From Geminocystis sp. M7585_C2015_104 (GTDB lineage Bacteria > Cyanobacteriota > Cyanobacteriia > Cyanobacteriales > Cyanobacteriaceae): DNA of 51,616 nucleotides. Each line of letters begins with the position of its first letter. Position 1 is the first letter of the stretch. This document shows positions 28,701 to 38,134 of this stretch, one piece after another. The stretch is taken from assembly GCA_015295805.1 (NCBI GenBank), contig DVEF01000038.1:1-51616 (forward strand), read 5' to 3'. The position numbers and the translations under genes are program-made. The notes under the pieces are model-generated. The model saw only the letters and a list, made by a program, of their open reading frames with translations. It searched no databases and was not told where the DNA came from.

Positions 28701-29927
28701 ATGAAAAAAAACTCCCTAGATAGACAATTTTGGTTTTTCTCCTTGGGCAGACTCCTATTACAATTTGGCTCTGGTTTTACTCTTTTTTATTCTTCTTTAT
28801 ACTTTGTAAATGAATTGAATTTCTCCCCCACTTCTGTCGGAATAGTTTTGGCAAGTAGTTCAATCACCGGAGTGTTGGGACGATTTCTTGGGGGAATTTG
28901 GAGCGATTCTGCCAAATGGGGAAGAAAAAAAACTATACTATTATCCGCCCTAGTATCCGCTGCGGCAGATGTGGTATTTATATTGACAAATAGCTATTTA
29001 TTACTGTTATTAGGTAACTTGTTGATAGGATTAGGAATTGGTTTATATTGGCCCCCTGCTGAGGCAATTGTGGTAGACTTAATCCCCGAGAATAAACGAA
29101 ATTTTGCCTTTGCCTTAACCCGTTTTAGTGACAATCTCGGTTTAGGATTGGGGGTAGCCATGGGAGGGTATTTAATTTCCCTCACCGGCGACTATCGTCT
29201 TTTGTTTATCATAAATGCCATTTTTTTTGTGATATTTTATTTACTAGTCAAATTCACCATAAGAGAAACCTATTGTGGTGTAGGGGGGGTAGAAAGAGTT
29301 AATCCCTGGCTGGGGTGGCAACAGGCTTTACGAGACAAAAAATTGTGGCTATTTTGTTTTGCCAATATCCTGTTTACCAGTTATGTGTCCCAAATACAGT
29401 CCATTCTACCCCTTTATTTTGCCAATTTCGTGTTAGATGAAGCCTTTTCCATCACCAGTCTCAGTAGCATCTTCACCCTTCATATGGCGTTTGCTACCCT
29501 ATGGCAATTACCAGTAGTAAAAATCCTTAACCGTTTTACTCCCCTTCAGGGATTAATGCTATCCTCTGTTACCTGGGCCATCAGTTTCTTGTTAGTATGG
29601 ACCACAGCCAATGTGAAAACTAATGCCTTGTATTGGGGAGTTACATCAGTAATACTCAGTTCTTTAGCCCTTACCCTATACAATCCAGCCGCTTCTGCCT
29701 TTATTGTAGACTTAGCACCAGTTTCCTTTCGTGGTGTCTATTTTGCCATTCATTCGGAATGTTGGGCAATTGGTTACTTAATCGGTCCTCCCTTAGGGGG
29801 TTGGATGTTAGACTTAGGTTATAATCATGTCCATGACTTTTGGCTTTTCCTCAGTCTAACCGCCATTCCCATCACCTTCATCCTATATATTCTCCACAGA
29901 AAGTGTAGCCATTCTGCCAACAGATAA
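28701..29927 (+). CDS. Major facilitator superfamily transporter
   Basis: A 408-residue membrane protein with about twelve hydrophobic segments in two groups of six. The loop between helices 2 and 3 carries an MFS motif-A variant, GRFLGGIWSDSAKWGRKKT, and helix 4-5 has FALTRFSDNLGLGLGVAMGG. Charge pattern and length suit a drug/proton or small-metabolite antiporter, but no substrate can be inferred. The last 45 bases overlap the 3' end of ccsB, which is read from the other strand. Confidence 0.85.
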   Translation: MKKNSLDRQFWFFSLGRLLLQFGSGFTLFYSSLYFVNELNFSPTSVGIVLASSSITGVLGRFLGGIWSDSAKWGRKKTILLSALVSAAADVVFILTNSYLLLLLGNLLIGLGIGLYWPPAEAIVVDLIPENKRNFAFALTRFSDNLGLGLGVAMGGYLISLTGDYRLLFIINAIFFVIFYLLVKFTIRETYCGVGGVERVNPWLGWQQALRDKKLWLFCFANILFTSYVSQIQSILPLYFANFVLDEAFSITSLSSIFTLHMAFATLWQLPVVKILNRFTPLQGLMLSSVTWAISFLLVWTTANVKTNALYWGVTSVILSSLALTLYNPAASAFIVDLAPVSFRGVYFAIHSECWAIGYLIGPPLGGWMLDLGYNHVHDFWLFLSLTAIPITFILYILHRKCSHSANR

Positions 29928-31226
29928 ATCCCCAACTATCTTGTTGATTTCTATTTCGAAAGCTACTTGAGCCCTGTTAGTTTTTCCTCCAAAATAAACA
30001 ATATCATCCTGGTGAAAACCCCATATTTGTGAAAAGGATACATAACTCATCACCACACCTGCCATCAGAATTGCAAACCCGAGATAAACAATTGGCACTC
30101 CAGGATCCGACTTAATTTGTAGGCCTGTAGCCCCAATTATATCTACTATTTTGAGGGTGATACCATCTACCCGTGTAGGGGTATTTAAACGAGTTACTTG
30201 GAGTAAACTGCCATCCATTCCATAAAGAAATACTGTGCCCTGTAAGTCTCTAACAATGAGGGAAATTCCCTTACTCAAGTCTGGGGAGGTAGGAATCCAA
30301 GTGCCCCAAATTTTACCACCATTTTCTGTTGTCAATTCTGCCATAGGCAGTTGTAGAATGGGACTGTTGTTGAGCTGAAATTTTACCCCAGCAATAGTCC
30401 AACTGGTTTGATAAAATGTGATGCCATTATAGCGAAGTGGGTGGTTGACGTAGATAGTTTTTTCAGGCAAAACACTTCCATCTTTAGTGATAATAGAGAG
30501 TCGAGAGTAGAATTGGTCAACACTGCCATCAGGCCTATAGTCAATCCAAAACTTGTTTACTTTTACCTGGAAAGACTTGGCTTTGTCAAGATTGGCAAAT
30601 CGGCCGACATAAAGTAAGTTATTGATAGTAAAAGTCTGGCCACTTGCAATTATTTCTTGTGCCAAAAAACCGGTGAATGCCCCCCACATTGCCCCCATTA
30701 GGATAATGATAATGCCCAGATGTACCACGATAGGGCCAATCCTACCTACTAGTCCTTTTTGGGCATAGATACAATGGTCATTTCTGTAAATCCTATAGCC
30801 ATTTTGGCGGAGTACAGATTCCACTTCTCTCAAAGAAACGCCCCGTAGCTGAAAGGAAAATGCCAGTTTATTAAACTGTCGGGGGTTGTCATAATATTGC
30901 CACATTCTAGCAGCTTTTAATGCTGGTAATTGTCTTTTAAAAGTACAGGCAGTTAAACTTGTACCAAACAGAAACAAAAGGGTCAAATACCACCAGGTGG
31001 TATAGACATGATCCAATCCTAAAAATATCAACAATTTCCAGGTGAGAAAACCAAAAAGTGCCGGTTTTTCTGGGTAACTTTGCCGGTAGAAATCTAGGGG
31101 CTGATTTTGCTCAATTATAGTGCCAGTTATGCTAAAAACTGCTATCAACAACAACAACAATATTGCCAGACGCAAATCGGCAATTACAGTAACAAAACGG
31201 CGAGATAATAACCTAAAAATGGCCAT
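29883..31226 (-). CDS. ccsB: Cytochrome c biogenesis protein CcsB (Ccs1/ResB)
   Basis: The Ccs1/ResB component of system II cytochrome c maturation, which with CcsA delivers haem to apocytochromes on the lumenal side of the thylakoid membrane. It has three N-terminal hydrophobic segments (LRLAILLLLLIAVFSITGTI, WWYLTLLFLFGTSLTACTF, GPIVVHLGIIIILMGAMWGA), a large soluble domain containing FYQTSW, and a last helix (VYLGFAILMAGVVMSYVSF). The family motif IEQNQPLDFYRQSYPE is present. I use the ATG at 31226 (447 residues); a TTG at 31241 would add five. CcdA, its functional partner, is encoded at 47432-48157. Confidence 0.92.
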   Translation of the reverse strand: MAIFRLLSRRFVTVIADLRLAILLLLLIAVFSITGTIIEQNQPLDFYRQSYPEKPALFGFLTWKLLIFLGLDHVYTTWWYLTLLFLFGTSLTACTFKRQLPALKAARMWQYYDNPRQFNKLAFSFQLRGVSLREVESVLRQNGYRIYRNDHCIYAQKGLVGRIGPIVVHLGIIIILMGAMWGAFTGFLAQEIIASGQTFTINNLLYVGRFANLDKAKSFQVKVNKFWIDYRPDGSVDQFYSRLSIITKDGSVLPEKTIYVNHPLRYNGITFYQTSWTIAGVKFQLNNSPILQLPMAELTTENGGKIWGTWIPTSPDLSKGISLIVRDLQGTVFLYGMDGSLLQVTRLNTPTRVDGITLKIVDIIGATGLQIKSDPGVPIVYLGFAILMAGVVMSYVSFSQIWGFHQDDIVYFGGKTNRAQVAFEIEINKIVGDLSVGRMATLSVENI

Positions 31227-31420
31227 AACCACAAAGTGCAAAAAACCAACTGTACGGGTTTATCATTATAAACCCCACGTAGGGACATATTGCCACAAGG
31301 TACAGACTCATAATTATAAACCCCTACTCCCCACATCCTACCCCCTAACCCCTATCCCTGCCAATGAGTGATGCTAAGTACTAATATAGAGAAGTATTGT
31401 TGAGAAATGTAAAGAAAAGT

Positions 31421-32320
31421 ATGGCAGATCACCTAATCCGGGCAACAGCGGCGGATGGCGGCATTCGAGCTGTAGGAGTCATAACGACAAAAGCTGTACA
31501 AGAAGCTAAAGAAAGACACCAACTGTCCTATGTGGCCACAGCAGCTTTGGGAAGGGCAATGTCTTCAGGCTTATTGTTGGTGTCCAACATGAAAAAGGAG
31601 GGTTCTCGTGTTAACATAAAAATAAAAGGGAGTGGCCCCCTTGGGGGTTTACTGGTGGACGCCCGTTTAGATGGCACGGTGAGAGGCTATGTGGGCAACC
31701 CCAGGGTAGAACTGCCTCCCAATGAGGAGGGAAAGTTGGATGTTGGTGCGGCGGTAGGCAGACAGGGGTACTTGTATGTGGTTAGAGACATGGGCTACGG
31801 TTATCCTTATTCTAGCACGGTTCAATTGGTATCTGGGGAGATAGGGGAGGATATTGCTCATTATCTAGCCACCTCTGAACAAACGCCCTCTGCCCTGATG
31901 GTGGGGGTGTTTGCCGATAAGAAGGGGGTAACTGTTTCTGGTGGCCTTCTATTACAGATTCTACCAAAAGCCGCAGAAGAACCCCAACTAGCAGAAACTC
32001 TCGAATCCCGTATTAGCCAATTGGGTAGTTTTACCTCTTTGTTGCGACAAGGGAAAACCCTGACAGATATTTTTGAGGATTTACTGGGAGATTTAGGTTT
32101 ATATATTTTCCCAGAAATCCAGATGGTGCGTTTCCATTGTAACTGTTCCCTTGAACGAGTTCTAGGGGCTTTAAAAATGTTGGGGATAGATGAGTTGGAG
32201 GATATGATTGTCAAAGATGGTGGCGCGGAGGCTACCTGTCAATTTTGTGGCAAAACCTATTGGGCTAATGTGGAGCATTTACACGGTTTGATAGAGGAGC
32301 TGAAGGCAGAAAACTACTAA
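31421..32320 (+). CDS. hslO: Hsp33 redox-regulated chaperonin
   Basis: A cytoplasmic holdase activated by oxidation, 299 residues from the ATG at 31421, which begins MADHLIRATAADGGIRAVGV as in other cyanobacterial Hsp33 proteins. An in-frame TTG at 31397 would add eight residues of no family resemblance. The redox switch is intact: C240 and C242 (FHCNCSLERVLGAL) and C273 and C276 (ATCQFCGKTYW) bind Zn2+ when reduced. A hairpin with a T-run directly after the stop extends into the end of the convergent coaD. Confidence 0.96.
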   Translation: MADHLIRATAADGGIRAVGVITTKAVQEAKERHQLSYVATAALGRAMSSGLLLVSNMKKEGSRVNIKIKGSGPLGGLLVDARLDGTVRGYVGNPRVELPPNEEGKLDVGAAVGRQGYLYVVRDMGYGYPYSSTVQLVSGEIGEDIAHYLATSEQTPSALMVGVFADKKGVTVSGGLLLQILPKAAEEPQLAETLESRISQLGSFTSLLRQGKTLTDIFEDLLGDLGLYIFPEIQMVRFHCNCSLERVLGALKMLGIDELEDMIVKDGGAEATCQFCGKTYWANVEHLHGLIEELKAENY

Positions 32321-32323
32321 AAA

Positions 32324-32809
32324 TCACTGGGTCTTTTTCCCCAGTTTTTTGTATATTTCTGATGCTATATTTGGGGGAACAAGATGGTCAATGTCTCCCC
32401 CAAATCTGGCTATTTCTTTTACCACGCTACTACTGATAAAGCTCAACTCGGTATTGGTGGCTAAAAAAACGGTTTCTATTGAACTTTCAAGGGTTTTGTT
32501 GATATGGGCCATTTGTAATTCGTGCTCAAAATCCGACATTACCCTTAAGCCTCTCAGTAAAACTCTGGCTTTTCTTTTCCTAGCATACTCCACGGTTAAA
32601 CCCTGGAAACTATCCACCTCCACATTGGGAATCTCCTTTGTACATTCTCTGATTTGATTTAACCTTTCCTCCACGGAAAAAAGGGGCTGTTTGTCGGGGT
32701 TTCTCAACACAGCCACGATGACCTTTTCAAAGAGGGTACTACTACGTTTAATTAAGTCCAAATGCCCCAAGGTAATGGGATCAAAACTGCCAGGATATAT
32801 CGCAATCAT
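32324..32809 (-). CDS. coaD: Phosphopantetheine adenylyltransferase
   Basis: The fourth step of coenzyme A synthesis, joining ATP and 4'-phosphopantetheine to dephospho-CoA. It is a 161-residue nucleotidyltransferase of normal length. The ATP-binding motif is [14 protein letters not shown], with [21 protein letters not shown] and the C-terminal [17 protein letters not shown] loop also conserved. Its final residues (KKLGKKTQ) overlap the hslO terminator hairpin. It sits 66 bp downstream of rbcR on the same strand. Confidence 0.97.
   Translation of the reverse strand: MIAIYPGSFDPITLGHLDLIKRSSTLFEKVIVAVLRNPDKQPLFSVEERLNQIRECTKEIPNVEVDSFQGLTVEYARKRKARVLLRGLRVMSDFEHELQMAHINKTLESSIETVFLATNTELSFISSSVVKEIARFGGDIDHLVPPNIASEIYKKLGKKTQ
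32326..32350 (+). terminator. Rho-independent terminator of hslO, inside the 3' end of coaD
   Basis: A stem ACTGGG (32326-32331) / CCCAGT (32340-32345) is followed by a run of six T (32345-32350). It begins six bases past the hslO stop and lies within the last codons of coaD on the other strand. Confidence 0.75.
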
Positions 32810-32875
32810 GAGGTAAAATAGGGAGAGAGGAATGGCCCAAACAATAAGAGAGTGGGAAGAGAAAAATGGAAGTTT

Positions 32876-33877
32876 TTAGTTGTCCTTGATTTCTACTTGT
32901 TTATCTAGAAACTGCTTGTTATTCTTGGAAAGTTTTTCTAATTCGGGTAAAAATCGCTCACTGGCAAATTGAGGCAAAATCTCCTTAATAAATGCCTCGG
33001 CAGCCTTAGAGCGATAACGGTTGGAATTGACAATAACCGAGAGAATTCTCTTAATTTCTACATCTTGAATGTGGACACGACGAAGTATTCCCATTTTTAA
33101 CTCTTTTTCGATGGCGGTGATGGAAACAAAGGCAGCACCTAAGCCGGATTGTACGGCATTTTTGATGGCCTCGATGGAATTTAACTCCATCCCCACTTTT
33201 AACTCATTGGTGTTGATTTGACAACGACTGAGGATTTGATCGATCACCTTTCTAATGGTAGACTGAGAGTCCAAGGTGATGTACTGCAGATTATACAAAT
33301 CCTCCTTGGAGATGGTTTCCTTCTCTGCTAGGGGGTGATTAGGGGGTAAAATCAAGGCCAACTCGTCTTCTGCATAGGGAATTATCTGCAATACATCTTG
33401 GAGTTCGGAAGGCACTTCACCCCCAATAATGGCCAAGTCTACCTGCCCATTAGCCACCGCCCAAGAGGTGCGACGGGTGGAATGGACTTGTAGTTGTACT
33501 GAAACATAGGGATATTTCTGATGGAAAAGGCCAATCATGCGTGGGAGAAGATAGGTGCCGGTAGTCTGGGATGCACCCACTATGAGAGTGCCACCCTGGA
33601 GATTCTGTAAGTCTTCTAAGGCGCGACAAGTCTCCTGACACAGGGTGATGATTTTCTCACCATATGCCAAGAGAAGACTGCCGGCTTCGGTTAATTGGGC
33701 CTTCCTCCCTCCTCTGTCAAAAAGGGGCACAGCCAGTTGTTTTTCTAAATTTTGTATCTGTAGGCTAATGGCAGGTTGGGAAACAAATAGACTGTCAGCC
33801 GCCTTCTTGAAACTGCCTTCCTCGGCGATAGCCTTTAAAATCCTGAGTTGATCTAGAGAGAAAGGAATTTCTGACAT
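32876..33877 (-). CDS. rbcR: LysR-family regulator RbcR (Ycf30 type)
   Basis: A LysR-type activator of 333 residues. In cyanobacteria and some algal plastids RbcR/Ycf30 activates the rbcL-rbcX-rbcS operon and responds to Calvin-cycle metabolites. The winged helix at the N-terminus reads [20 protein letters not shown], then [20 protein letters not shown]. The effector domain shows [20 protein letters not shown] and [20 protein letters not shown], both typical of the RbcR/CbbR branch, not of NdhR or CmpR. The start is ATG 33877; an in-frame TTG at 33892 is less likely. The target gene cannot be proven from this window because no rbc genes are present. Confidence 0.88.
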   Translation of the reverse strand: MSEIPFSLDQLRILKAIAEEGSFKKAADSLFVSQPAISLQIQNLEKQLAVPLFDRGGRKAQLTEAGSLLLAYGEKIITLCQETCRALEDLQNLQGGTLIVGASQTTGTYLLPRMIGLFHQKYPYVSVQLQVHSTRRTSWAVANGQVDLAIIGGEVPSELQDVLQIIPYAEDELALILPPNHPLAEKETISKEDLYNLQYITLDSQSTIRKVIDQILSRCQINTNELKVGMELNSIEAIKNAVQSGLGAAFVSITAIEKELKMGILRRVHIQDVEIKRILSVIVNSNRYRSKAAEAFIKEILPQFASERFLPELEKLSKNNKQFLDKQVEIKDN

Positions 33878-34040
33878 GTGTTTATTCTTCAAGGGATAAT
33901 AACACTACTGGGCTAACGGGTAAGAAGGATAATAGGGGTTTAAATTGCTAAAAGACTAGGCAGTCTTTAGTTTCAATGTGCAATCATAATATACAATGGG
34001 GACTTCAGATAAGAATTAATTATATATCTAATCTTTCAGT

Positions 34041-34823
34041 ATGGCCCTTATGTTGGACTTTTTCCCACAAGAGTTGTTTTTTTTTAACCATAACCACCTT
34101 TTCTCCTTCCCACTGCCACAATGGTTAACTGTCAGTCATTTTATCATGCTTGCCCTGATTTTGACTTTTGCCCTTGTTCACAGTGGTTTAGCGGCATTGA
34201 GGATGTGGGGGGAGAGGATAATAGGCGCGAGACTGTATCGTCTGTTGTTTGCTGCCTTGAGTATTCCCATGGCGACAATTTTGATTATTTATTTTGTCAA
34301 CCACCGTTATGATGGCTTACTGTTGTGGCAACTGCAGGGTATTAGGGGGATTAGGGAATTGGTTTGGATTCTTTCTGCCATTTCCTTTCTGTTTCTTTAC
34401 CCTGCCACCTTTAATCTTCTGGAGATTGCTGCCGTTGCTAAACCTGAAGTTCATTTGTATGAAACTGGCATTATCAGAATTACCCGTCATCCGCAACTGT
34501 TTGGGCAGACAATTTGGTGTTTTGCCCACACTCTCTGGATTGGCACCACTTTTACCCTTTTTACTTCTCTTGCCCTAATAGCCTATCACCTCTTTGCTGT
34601 TTGGCATGGAGACTATCGCCTGACGAGACGTTACGGTGAGGCCTTTTTAAAAATTAAACACAACACTTCTGTAATACCCTTCCTGGCGGTATTGGATGGG
34701 AGACAAAAGCTAGAAATAAGAGAATTTCTCCGCCCTGCCTACTTGGGAGTCGTATTATTTGTCATACTATTCTGGCAACTTCATCCCTGGTTAATGACTG
34801 CCACTGGCAAGGTAGGTATTTGA
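34041..34823 (+). CDS. NnrU family membrane protein, homologue of 15-cis-zeta-carotene isomerase (Z-ISO)
   Basis: A 260-residue integral membrane protein with about six to seven hydrophobic segments. NnrU-domain features are LVHSGLAALRMWGERIIGAR, IRITRHPQLFGQTIWCFAHT and YHLFAVWHGDYRLTRRYGEA. The histidines in the HxG, RHPQ and AHT segments correspond to ligands proposed for the haem b of Z-ISO. In plants and cyanobacteria Z-ISO isomerises the 15-cis double bond of zeta-carotene; bacterial NnrU proteins were first noted in denitrifiers. The cyanobacterial carotenoid role is inferred from family membership. It is divergent from rbcR and 100 bp ahead of the trxC-like gene. Confidence 0.82.
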   Translation: MALMLDFFPQELFFFNHNHLFSFPLPQWLTVSHFIMLALILTFALVHSGLAALRMWGERIIGARLYRLLFAALSIPMATILIIYFVNHRYDGLLLWQLQGIRGIRELVWILSAISFLFLYPATFNLLEIAAVAKPEVHLYETGIIRITRHPQLFGQTIWCFAHTLWIGTTFTLFTSLALIAYHLFAVWHGDYRLTRRYGEAFLKIKHNTSVIPFLAVLDGRQKLEIREFLRPAYLGVVLFVILFWQLHPWLMTATGKVGI

Positions 34824-34923
34824 GTCTTATTTTTACTATCTGGTGATATTTTCCTGTAAGCTATTTATCAATCCAGTTTTCTAGAAATATCACTTAAAAA
34901 CTATTTTGTCAAAAAGCAATAAT

Positions 34924-35262
34924 ATGACTCCCGTTAATCAAAAGAATTTTAATCAACAGGTTTTACAGTCTTCCAAAATTGTTTTAGTAAATTTTTGGGC
35001 TCCTTGGTGTGGTTTATGTCTTATGCTAAACCCCATTTTGGCTCAAATAGAATCTCGCTGGCGAGAAGAATTAAAGGTTGTTAGCATAAATGCGGACGAA
35101 AATTTACAACTTGCCAACCGTCACCGTCTTAGGAATTTACCCACACTAATTTTATACAACCGTGGGGAGATAATTCATCGTTTCGAGGGCTTTCACAGTC
35201 GTGAAGATTTATACCAAACTGTCGACCAAATCGTTTCTAGTTTGGTTCTTGAATCCGCCTGA
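34924..35262 (+). CDS. Atypical thioredoxin, TrxC-like with WCGLC active site
   Basis: A 112-residue thioredoxin-fold protein. The active site is WAPWCGLC (WCGLC at 28-32) instead of the usual WCGPC. The buried acidic residue, the cis-proline loop (LRNLPTLILY) and the final helix are kept, so the fold is complete. A class of thioredoxin found only in cyanobacteria and named TrxC has exactly this Pro-to-Leu change and little or no disulfide reductase activity. I start at the ATG 34924 (MTPVNQKNF); a TTG at 34906 would add six residues. It may be co-transcribed with the NnrU gene. Confidence 0.82.
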   Translation: MTPVNQKNFNQQVLQSSKIVLVNFWAPWCGLCLMLNPILAQIESRWREELKVVSINADENLQLANRHRLRNLPTLILYNRGEIIHRFEGFHSREDLYQTVDQIVSSLVLESA

Positions 35263-35275
35263 CATATAGTCAAAT

Positions 35276-36010
35276 CATCTCCCGGTTTTACATAACTTAT
35301 CCTGGCAATATGCCGTTTTTTTTTTTGTAATTTACTTTCTAACATCAGAAATTGCCACTGCCCATAATTGCAACCTTTCTGGAGAAATATTTTTTTGCCA
35401 ATACTAGTAATGTTGAGCTCTTTAAATGAGGACATTATTTAACTTTTCCACCAAGAGAAATAACTCCTCGTGAGAATAGCGGTGTTGTAAGCCTATTTGT
35501 TTGGTGATGGATTAATCCATCTGCAGGGATGAGGTGTTTAAAATGCCGACACAATCACACAACTTCGCTGCCTTATCTATTAGCGGTAAGAAGAATTATC
35601 ACACCCTGTTGTTTTAGGATTAAAATTTACTGCCGAATTTCATAGCGAAAAGACAAATCCAGACTGTTGCTGGGTCCATCTAGAAATTGGAGAAAAGTTA
35701 TGGATTAAGGCCATACCAATATATAATCTTTCCTGCATGCAGCCCCTGAGACGACCTGCCAGTTTATTCCTTAGTTACCACAGGAAAGTACTTCCAAACA
35801 GGGACGAATGTGTGCATTCAAATAATGCCAGATGTTGCTATCGTGTAAGGTATTTGTGTATAAAATTGTCCGGATTGCAGCCCCTAATAAATACTCAGTT
35901 TTCTTATGGATTTTACTGTGGTTAATTATCACCAATTCCGAGTCGTAATCCAAAAGCTTTTTCTAGCCGTTGTTGGCAGTTAGACCATATAATGTCTCTC
36001 CTCCATCCAC
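35276..36010 (-). pseudogene. Decayed coding region of unknown family
   Basis: No intact gene fits here. On the minus strand, peptide-like fragments appear in changing frames: a stretch near 35950-35770 (LLGAAIRTILYTNTLHDSNI, WHYLNAHIRPCLEVLS), then MQERLYIGMALI near 35720, then HRYSHEELFLLVEKLNNVL near 35490-35430, and ISPERLQLWAVAISDV near 35380-35340. Their composition looks protein-like, and they are separated by stops and frameshifts, so I infer a pseudogene about 0.7 kb long. I could not identify the original family. Confidence 0.4.
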
Positions 36011-36174
36011 CCTATTTTCCCCCTATTTTTTGTTCAGATTGACGACATCTAACATGATAGGGGCTGGCAGAAATAAAAATAATCCCCCGGTGCCTTGACA
36101 TGACAGAACAATTGTAACAGGAGGGTGTAGGGGAATATCCTATGCCCTGCTGAGGAGTATAAGAGTGCAAAAGA

Positions 36175-36246
36175 AGCGGATGACCGGATTCGAACCGGCG
36201 ACGTTCAGCTTGGGAAGCTGACATTCTACCACTGAATTACATCCGC
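36175..36246 (-). tRNA. tRNA-Gly(CCC)
   Basis: A 72-nt cloverleaf. The acceptor arm GCGGATG pairs with CATCCGC, with U73 as discriminator. The anticodon stem is TCAGC/GCTGA with loop TTCCCAA, giving anticodon CCC. The T arm is CCGG-TTCGAAT-CCGG. CCA is not encoded. It lies upstream of, and opposite to, ycf46. Confidence 0.93.
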
Positions 36247-36363
36247 ATCCCGTTGCTAAGGGCGGGTTCAACCCTTCTCTCTGGTGGTATATGATAACAA
36301 ATTTTCGCCAAAAAGACAATTCTCTTTTGCTTCTCTTTGTTGCCCCTCTCTAGGGCTTAGAAG

Positions 36364-37917
36364 ATGTCTATTGCCGGGAAGAAGGTGTTAAAATCGGGTT
36401 TCAAAGCTGATACCATGCCGTGGAAAGAGAAAACCATGACTGAGTTTGGTAAGGAATTCTCCTTGTTGTTGAGGGCCTGTTATCCTCTGATTTATATTCC
36501 CAGTTATGAGGAGGAGAGGGTAGAAAAGGCCATTGCCGCTGTAGCACAGGAATTGGGTAACCGTCAGGTGTATACCTGGGATTTTGTAGATGGGTATCAG
36601 GATAATCCCAACAATGCCAATTTTGCCCGACGTAACCCCCTACAAGCATTGGAATTCGTGGAGAAGGTAAAGGGGGGAGGGGTTTTTATCCTAAGAGACT
36701 TCCACCGTTTTTTGGAGGATATCTCCATTTCTCGCAAGTTACGCAATCTTTCTCGCCTGCTTAAGTCCCAGCCTAAGAACATTGTAGTGATAGCCCCGGA
36801 AGTAAACATACCCACCGAGTTACAAGAAGCCTTCACAGTGGTAGAATTCGCCTTGCCCACACCAGAGGAAATCAAGGCGGAGATTATACGGCTAACAGCG
36901 GCTATTGGGCAGTCTGTCAATGAACAGTTTTTAGCAGAATTGGTGCGTTCGGCACAAGGGTTATCCATGGAAAGAATAAGGAGAGTCTTGACAAAGGCAA
37001 TTGCCCAAAATGGGGAAATTCTGCCGGAGGATGTGGAATTAATCCTAGAGGAGAAGAAACAGTCTATCCGTCAGACTCAAATCCTCGACTACTATCATAC
37101 CAAGGAACAAATCTCCGATATTGGGGGTTTGGATAATCTCAAGGAGTGGTTGTTACGAAGAGGAGGGGCATTTAGTGAAGCCGCACGCGCCTATGGGTTA
37201 CCTTATCCTCGAGGCTTGTTACTGGTAGGCATCCAAGGCACTGGTAAATCCCTTACTGCCAAAGCCATTGCCCACCATTGGCATTTACCCCTTTTGCGAC
37301 TAGACGTGGGGAGACTGTTTGGCGGCTTGGTGGGGGAATCAGAGTCTCGCACCCGTCAGATGATTCAAATTGCCGAAGCTTTGTCTCCCTGTGTGTTGTG
37401 GATAGACGAGATTGACAAAGGCTTTGCCGGTGTGGAAGGCAAAGGCGACTCCGGCACAGCTGCTAGGGTTTTTGGTACTTTTATAACATGGCTGGCAGAA
37501 AAACAAAGCCCAGTATTTGTTGTCGCCACTGCCAACAACGTGGAAAATCTTCCCCCCGAGATTCTAAGAAAAGGAAGATTTGACGAAATCTTCTTTGTCG
37601 GCTTACCCACCCAGGCAGAAAGGGAAGCTATTTTCACAGTCCATTTGAACCGACTACGCCCCCATAGTATCCATAACTATGATATAAAACGGCTGGCATA
37701 TGAGACCCCTGAATTTTCCGGTGCAGAAATTGAACAAACTATTATCGAAGCCATGCATCTAGCCTTCAGTCAAAACCGCGACTTTACCACCGAAGATATA
37801 TTAACGGCCGCCAGTGAAATTGTACCCCTTGCCCGCACCGCCAGACAACAAATCGAATCCCTCCAGAGATGGGCTGCCGAGGGTAAAGTGCGCCTTGCTT
37901 CCCGTCGCAGCACCTAA
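36364..37917 (+). CDS. ycf46: AAA ATPase, Ycf46 family
   Basis: A cytoplasmic AAA+ ATPase conserved in cyanobacteria and algal plastids; its role is not settled, though involvement in regulation of photosynthesis or carbon uptake has been proposed. The N-terminal domain reads LLRACYPLIYIPSYEEERVE and YTWDFVDGYQDNPNNANFAR, a family hallmark. The ATPase carries Walker A GIQGTGKS at about 289-296, Walker B VLWIDEID, and sensor/arginine region ILRKGRFDEIFFVGLP. The first ATG gives 517 residues; ATGs at 36415 and 36436 (MTEFGKEFSLLLRACYPL) fit the family N-terminus better, so the first 24 residues may be untranslated. Confidence 0.93.
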   Translation: MSIAGKKVLKSGFKADTMPWKEKTMTEFGKEFSLLLRACYPLIYIPSYEEERVEKAIAAVAQELGNRQVYTWDFVDGYQDNPNNANFARRNPLQALEFVEKVKGGGVFILRDFHRFLEDISISRKLRNLSRLLKSQPKNIVVIAPEVNIPTELQEAFTVVEFALPTPEEIKAEIIRLTAAIGQSVNEQFLAELVRSAQGLSMERIRRVLTKAIAQNGEILPEDVELILEEKKQSIRQTQILDYYHTKEQISDIGGLDNLKEWLLRRGGAFSEAARAYGLPYPRGLLLVGIQGTGKSLTAKAIAHHWHLPLLRLDVGRLFGGLVGESESRTRQMIQIAEALSPCVLWIDEIDKGFAGVEGKGDSGTAARVFGTFITWLAEKQSPVFVVATANNVENLPPEILRKGRFDEIFFVGLPTQAEREAIFTVHLNRLRPHSIHNYDIKRLAYETPEFSGAEIEQTIIEAMHLAFSQNRDFTTEDILTAASEIVPLARTARQQIESLQRWAAEGKVRLASRRST

Positions 37918-38045
37918 TTGGAACTTACTGTAAACTTTTACTTTTCTCTCTTCCCCATTTTTCCAGAAAACTCCAGAAGAGTTTGAGTAGTTTCTTCACA
38001 TAAAATTCACATAATGCCCCTGAAAAATTTACTGAAACTTTAAAT

Positions 38046-38059
38046 TTAATACGTATTAA
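38046..38059. promoter_or_regulatory. 14-bp perfect palindrome upstream of the pseudopilin operon
   Basis: TTAATACGTATTAA is a perfect palindrome about 75-90 bases ahead of the first pseudopilin start. It lies in the only promoter-length gap (37918-38134) that could drive the four-gene unit, and would suit a dimeric regulator. No matching -35/-10 pair was convincing; TAAAAT near 38092 is a possible -10 element. Confidence 0.35.
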
Positions 38060-38134
38060 CCCCGAAAGCCTAAACAAAAAAAAAACGTAAAATGGTAGAA
38101 ACAAGCCTATTTTTTGCCCGGAGAGACAGGGAAA

